Below, one piece after another: positions 31,640 through 33,565 of a DNA stretch of 33,565 nucleotides. Origin of the DNA: Caldimicrobium sp964595655 (GTDB taxonomy: Bacteria; Desulfobacterota; Thermodesulfobacteria; Thermodesulfobacteriales; Thermodesulfobacteriaceae). The position numbers and the translations under genes were made by a program. The first letter of the stretch is position 1. Each line of letters opens with the position of its first letter. The DNA lies in assembly GCA_964595655.1 (NCBI GenBank), contig CAZQQV010000012.1:1-33565 (forward strand), read 5' to 3'. The notes beneath the pieces were generated by a model. It had not been told where the DNA came from. It was given only the letters and a program-made list of their open reading frames with translations, and searched no databases.

Positions 31640-32244
31640 GGGGTTGAGCTTTTATCAAGAGACCACCTTTCTTCAGGAAGAGTTGCCACCTCTCTACCAA
31701 GAGTTTTAGCTTTCTCTAAAATTTCAGGATAAGCAAGGACTTCACCCTTTTTGTCTATTCCGCGAAAGAATAAGCCCCCTGCATAAGTTCCCCAGCCGGC
31801 ATCCATCACAAATTTAAAGGTCCTTACCAAGGCCTCAAAAAGCTTTTTTCCTTTTGTTGCCCCAAGGGAGAGAAGGATTCCCTTCGGGGCTTTCCCTAAG
31901 GGATGAGGCATGTTTAGCCTGTATTTTCTTGCCCAGAAGGCCTGAAAGCGTTCAAAAAAGGCCTGAACCATAGCGGTGTGTGAATAAAAAAAGATGGGAG
32001 TTGCAAGCACAAGGAGGTCTGCCTCAAGATATTTCTCATAAAGCCAGGTCATATCATCCTGAAGCACGCATTCCCCAAGATGATCACACTCGCCACATTC
32101 AATGCAGGGACTAAATTTAAGTTGATAGAGTTTAATTTTTTCAACCTCTGCAGATGCAACTTTGGCCCCTTCTATAAAGGCATCAAGAAGAAGTTCGGTA
32201 TTTCCTTTATCTCGGGGGCTTCCGTGAAGGGCAAGAATTTTCAT
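31636..32244 (-). CDS. Iron-sulfur flavoprotein (NADPH-dependent FMN reductase family)
   Basis: A 202-aa flavodoxin-fold protein of the Isf family, which binds FMN and one Fe-S cluster and moves electrons in anaerobes, in some cases removing oxygen or peroxide. The FMN loop is HGSPRDKGNTELLL (residues 7-20). The compact cluster Cys47-x2-Cys50-x2-Cys53-x5-Cys59 is typical of Isf. LVLATPIFFYSHTAMVQAFFER follows near 75-98. It overlaps the upstream 67-aa gene by one base (TAATG), so the two are coupled. Confidence 0.9.
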   Translation of the reverse strand: MKILALHGSPRDKGNTELLLDAFIEGAKVASAEVEKIKLYQLKFSPCIECGECDHLGECVLQDDMTWLYEKYLEADLLVLATPIFFYSHTAMVQAFFERFQAFWARKYRLNMPHPLGKAPKGILLSLGATKGKKLFEALVRTFKFVMDAGWGTYAGGLFFRGIDKKGEVLAYPEILEKAKTLGREVATLPEERWSLDKSSTP

Positions 32245-32447
32245 TATTTTAAAAGGGTTTTTCTAATAACATTGTGAACCAGGGTAAAGACCTCTTCAAA
32301 GGTTGCAGGTGAACATCTTCCCATTTCTATGAATTTGATCACGATCTCTTTAGTGGTTTTGAGAATGGTTTCTTCAAGAGGAGAAAGGGCCTGTTTTGAA
32401 TCTTGAGAAAGCTTTTTATCAAGGGAGACTATTTTATCCTGAGACAT
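32244..32447 (-). CDS. Small conserved-looking protein (67 aa), unknown function
   Basis: A 67-aa helical, soluble protein. Its C-terminal half (GRCSPATFEEVFTLVHNVIRKTLLK) is mostly helix with a single Cys near residue 45. I do not recognise the family with confidence. It is probably real: GGATATTC precedes the ATG, it sits 18 nt after tRNA-Ala and is coupled by TAATG to the flavoprotein gene. Codon use resembles its neighbours. Confidence 0.65.
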   Translation of the reverse strand: MSQDKIVSLDKKLSQDSKQALSPLEETILKTTKEIVIKFIEMGRCSPATFEEVFTLVHNVIRKTLLK

Positions 32448-32465
32448 GGAGAATATCCTTTAAAG

Positions 32466-32540
32466 TGGTGGAGCCGGTGGGACTTGAACCCACGACCTCG
32501 TGAATGCCATTCACGCGCTCTCCCTCTGAGCTACGGCCCC
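32466..32540 (-). tRNA. tRNA-Ala (anticodon GGC)
   Basis: Minus-strand cloverleaf with acceptor stem GGGGCCG/CGGCTCC (one G-T pair), anticodon loop ATGGCAT (GGC) and an encoded CCA (32466-32468). It is 18 nt upstream of the 67-aa gene. Confidence 0.95.
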
Positions 32541-32552
32541 AACCTTTTAAAA

Positions 32553-32581
32553 AAGATAAAACAAAAATTAAATTTTGTCAA
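32553..32581 (-). promoter_or_regulatory. Promoter of the tRNA-Ala unit
   Basis: Minus-strand TTGACA (32576-32581), 17-bp spacer and TATCTT (32553-32558), about 12 nt before the tRNA start. The box lies just past the end of the bacteriohemerythrin gene. Confidence 0.7.
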
Positions 32582-32596
32582 CAAAAACTAAAAACT

Positions 32597-33004
32597 CTAT
32601 TTTCCCATTTTTTGCTGAAGAAAGGGTCCGTATTTCTTGTCAGTTCCCATAATGTGCTTCAAAAGCCAATCTTTCAAAAAATTCATAATTTCTACTGAAA
32701 GGGTTACCTCCCCTTTGGCTTTTTTATCAAGAAATTCTTTAATCTTTGCCTTAAAATTTTCATGCTCTCGCTTGTGTTGGGCAAGTTCAGGATATCCATA
32801 TTTTGACATAAGAGTTTCTTCTGTTGAAAAGTGATATCCCGCATATTTAACAAGCTCATCTAATGCCTTATCAAGAACTTCCCTTCCCTTTCCCTGCTTC
32901 ATAGCATCATAAAGCTCATTAATTAAGCTTACAAGCTTTTTGTGTTGCTCATCACACTCCCTCACACCAGTTAAAAGCTTGTCTGACCATTCCATGAAAG
33001 GCAT
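32597..33004 (-). CDS. Bacteriohemerythrin
   Basis: A 135-aa di-iron oxygen-binding protein. All seven iron ligands are in the expected order: His21, His58, Glu62, His77, His81, His117 and Asp122. In anaerobes such proteins sense, store or scavenge oxygen. The protein is a single domain, not fused to a chemotaxis receptor. The start has GGGGG 6-7 nt before the ATG. A consensus promoter lies about 30 nt upstream, and nothing else shares the transcript. Confidence 0.95.
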   Translation of the reverse strand: MPFMEWSDKLLTGVRECDEQHKKLVSLINELYDAMKQGKGREVLDKALDELVKYAGYHFSTEETLMSKYGYPELAQHKREHENFKAKIKEFLDKKAKGEVTLSVEIMNFLKDWLLKHIMGTDKKYGPFLQQKMGK

Positions 33005-33033
33005 GGTTTGCCCCCTACGAATTTTTTTAAAAA

Positions 33034-33061
33034 ATTATATTTGTAAAAATAAAAAAGTCAA
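33034..33061 (-). promoter_or_regulatory. Promoter of the bacteriohemerythrin gene
   Basis: Minus-strand TTGACT (33056-33061), 16-bp spacer and TATAAT (33034-33039). The leader is about 22 nt and includes the ribosome binding site. Confidence 0.8.
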
Positions 33062-33130
33062 TAGTGAGCCTATTATTTTATTAAAATTACTAATTTATTA
33101 AAATTTCTAAAAAACTAATTTATTCCTAAT

Positions 33131-33157
33131 CCCTGACAGCAAAATGTCAGGATTTTT
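33131..33157 (+). other. Isolated hairpin with T tract
   Basis: CCTGACA-GCAAAA-TGTCAGG (33132-33138 and 33145-33151), followed by ATTTTT on the plus strand, resembles a terminator, but no plus-strand gene precedes it. It lies about 70 bp upstream of the hemerythrin promoter. The rest of the gap 33005-33261 is AT-rich without a recognisable gene. Confidence 0.4.
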
Positions 33158-33261
33158 AAAATTTTGGTTCTTTTAAAGGTTTAAGGACAGGGTGTCTGCA
33201 GCATGCGGATAATTCTCTATGACCATAAAACTGAGCGCATAAAAATGACCTCTTTTCCCCT

Positions 33262-33510
33262 GTTATTGCAGAGCGAAAAGGTCTCCCTATTTGCAAAGGC
33301 AAAAGGCATCCTTCTTCTTAATCCTTTTTATCCGAAGTTTTCTTTTTTTACAAAGGCCCCACTTTTTACCATATTCCTCATAGTGAATAAGCTTTCCACT
33401 TGAATGGTAAATTTCAAAATCTCCTTGAGATTCTCTGGCGCTTTCCTCCATGCAGGCTCTGTTTTAGGTGTACACATTTTATGTGTTCATATTTCATGTG
33501 TACACATTTT
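33262..33510. repeat. Dispersed inverted-repeat element, copy C (same orientation as copy A, right part lost or outside)
   Basis: It begins GTTATTGCAGAGCGAAAAGG and follows copy A closely through the internal frame region (about 33340-33465) and the palindrome array (about 33472-33510). After that the sequence leaves the A-type pattern, and the right terminal repeat is not present before the window end. Confidence 0.75.
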
Positions 33511-33513
33511 AGA

Positions 33514-33553
33514 AGGGATTGCATTTGGGTGGTAGGGATTGCATGTGAGTGGT
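33514..33553 (+). repeat. Two 20-bp tandem repeats at the window edge
   Basis: AGGGATTGCATTTGGGTGGT (33514-33533) is followed directly by AGGGATTGCATGTGAGTGGT (33534-33553), with two differences. TGAAACC follows the second unit. The window ends 12 bp later. Confidence 0.7.
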
Positions 33554-33565
33554 TGAAACCTGCCC

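Noticed and set aside
33203..33403. 66-aa open frame at the right edge
   Set aside because: It covers the left end of a repeat element copy, has no binding site, and similar frames in the other copies are broken.

Overview
The window reads as a stretch of chromosome from an AT-rich, thermophilic, anaerobic bacterium. The strongest clue is a full-length reverse gyrase (19304-22801, minus), an enzyme almost confined to hyperthermophiles and extreme thermophiles. The surrounding genes are bacterial: RsmE, RsmD, RlmH, SpeD/SpeE, RibBA and CcsB. A fused MetF/MetV-type methylenetetrahydrofolate reductase, a [4Fe-4S]/DUF3786 protein, a GYD protein and a bacteriohemerythrin suggest a Thermodesulfobacteriota-like (Thermodesulfobacterium/Caldimicrobium type) autotroph or sulfur-cycle organism. 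That placement is inference from gene content, not from a database search.

Layout. 1-342: the first codons of tuf (minus), preceded by tRNA-Thr, tRNA-Gly and tRNA-Tyr. 343-877: a dispersed inverted-repeat element between two outward promoters. 878-2162: a CDP-alcohol phosphatidyltransferase and a stand-alone RibD-type reductase. 2159-6753 (minus): Fe-dependent alcohol dehydrogenase, acetyl-CoA synthetase and an MTA/SAH deaminase. 7007-8304: proC and rlmH. 8315-9486 (minus): a DUF202 membrane protein and a [4Fe-4S]/DUF3786 protein. 9869-13472: a run of a NifS-like cysteine desulfurase, a NagZ-like glycosidase, fumarase alpha and a lipoprotein. 13463-15450 (minus): tRNA-Pro, speD-like, speE and rsmD. 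15523-15901: a second copy of the element. 15991-16278: GYD protein. 16320-22801 (minus): DEAD-box helicase, then the reverse gyrase-ccsB-CBS run. 22900-24609: rsmE and a LysR regulator. 24606-25612 (minus): tRNA-Val and tRNA-Arg leading a YkgJ-type protein. 25927-26861: tRNA-Phe and trmJ. 26782-30863 (minus): ribBA, metF/metV fusion and rlmD. 31001-31639: thiE. 31636-32540 (minus): tRNA-Ala leading a 67-aa protein and an iron-sulfur flavoprotein. 32597-33004 (minus): bacteriohemerythrin. 33262 to the end: the start of another element copy.

Three patterns cut across the genes. (i) All five tRNA loci stand at the 5' end of a protein-coding run, 18-56 nt from the next start codon, with no terminator between. 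(ii) Several transcription units begin with a good sigma70-type promoter whose -10 box lies only 6-9 nt before the start codon, so their mRNAs should be leaderless. (iii) A family of about 380-420 bp elements with GTTATTGCA inverted ends recurs in the window, and the intact ends lie 16-19 bp outside the -35 boxes of outward-facing promoters.

The most unusual gene is the speD homologue. It keeps the SpeD fold signature and sits directly upstream of spermidine synthase, but the Glu-Ser self-cleavage site that makes the pyruvoyl cofactor reads Gln-Ala, and the catalytic Cys is also missing. No phage, transposase, CRISPR-Cas or recognisable defence locus was seen.
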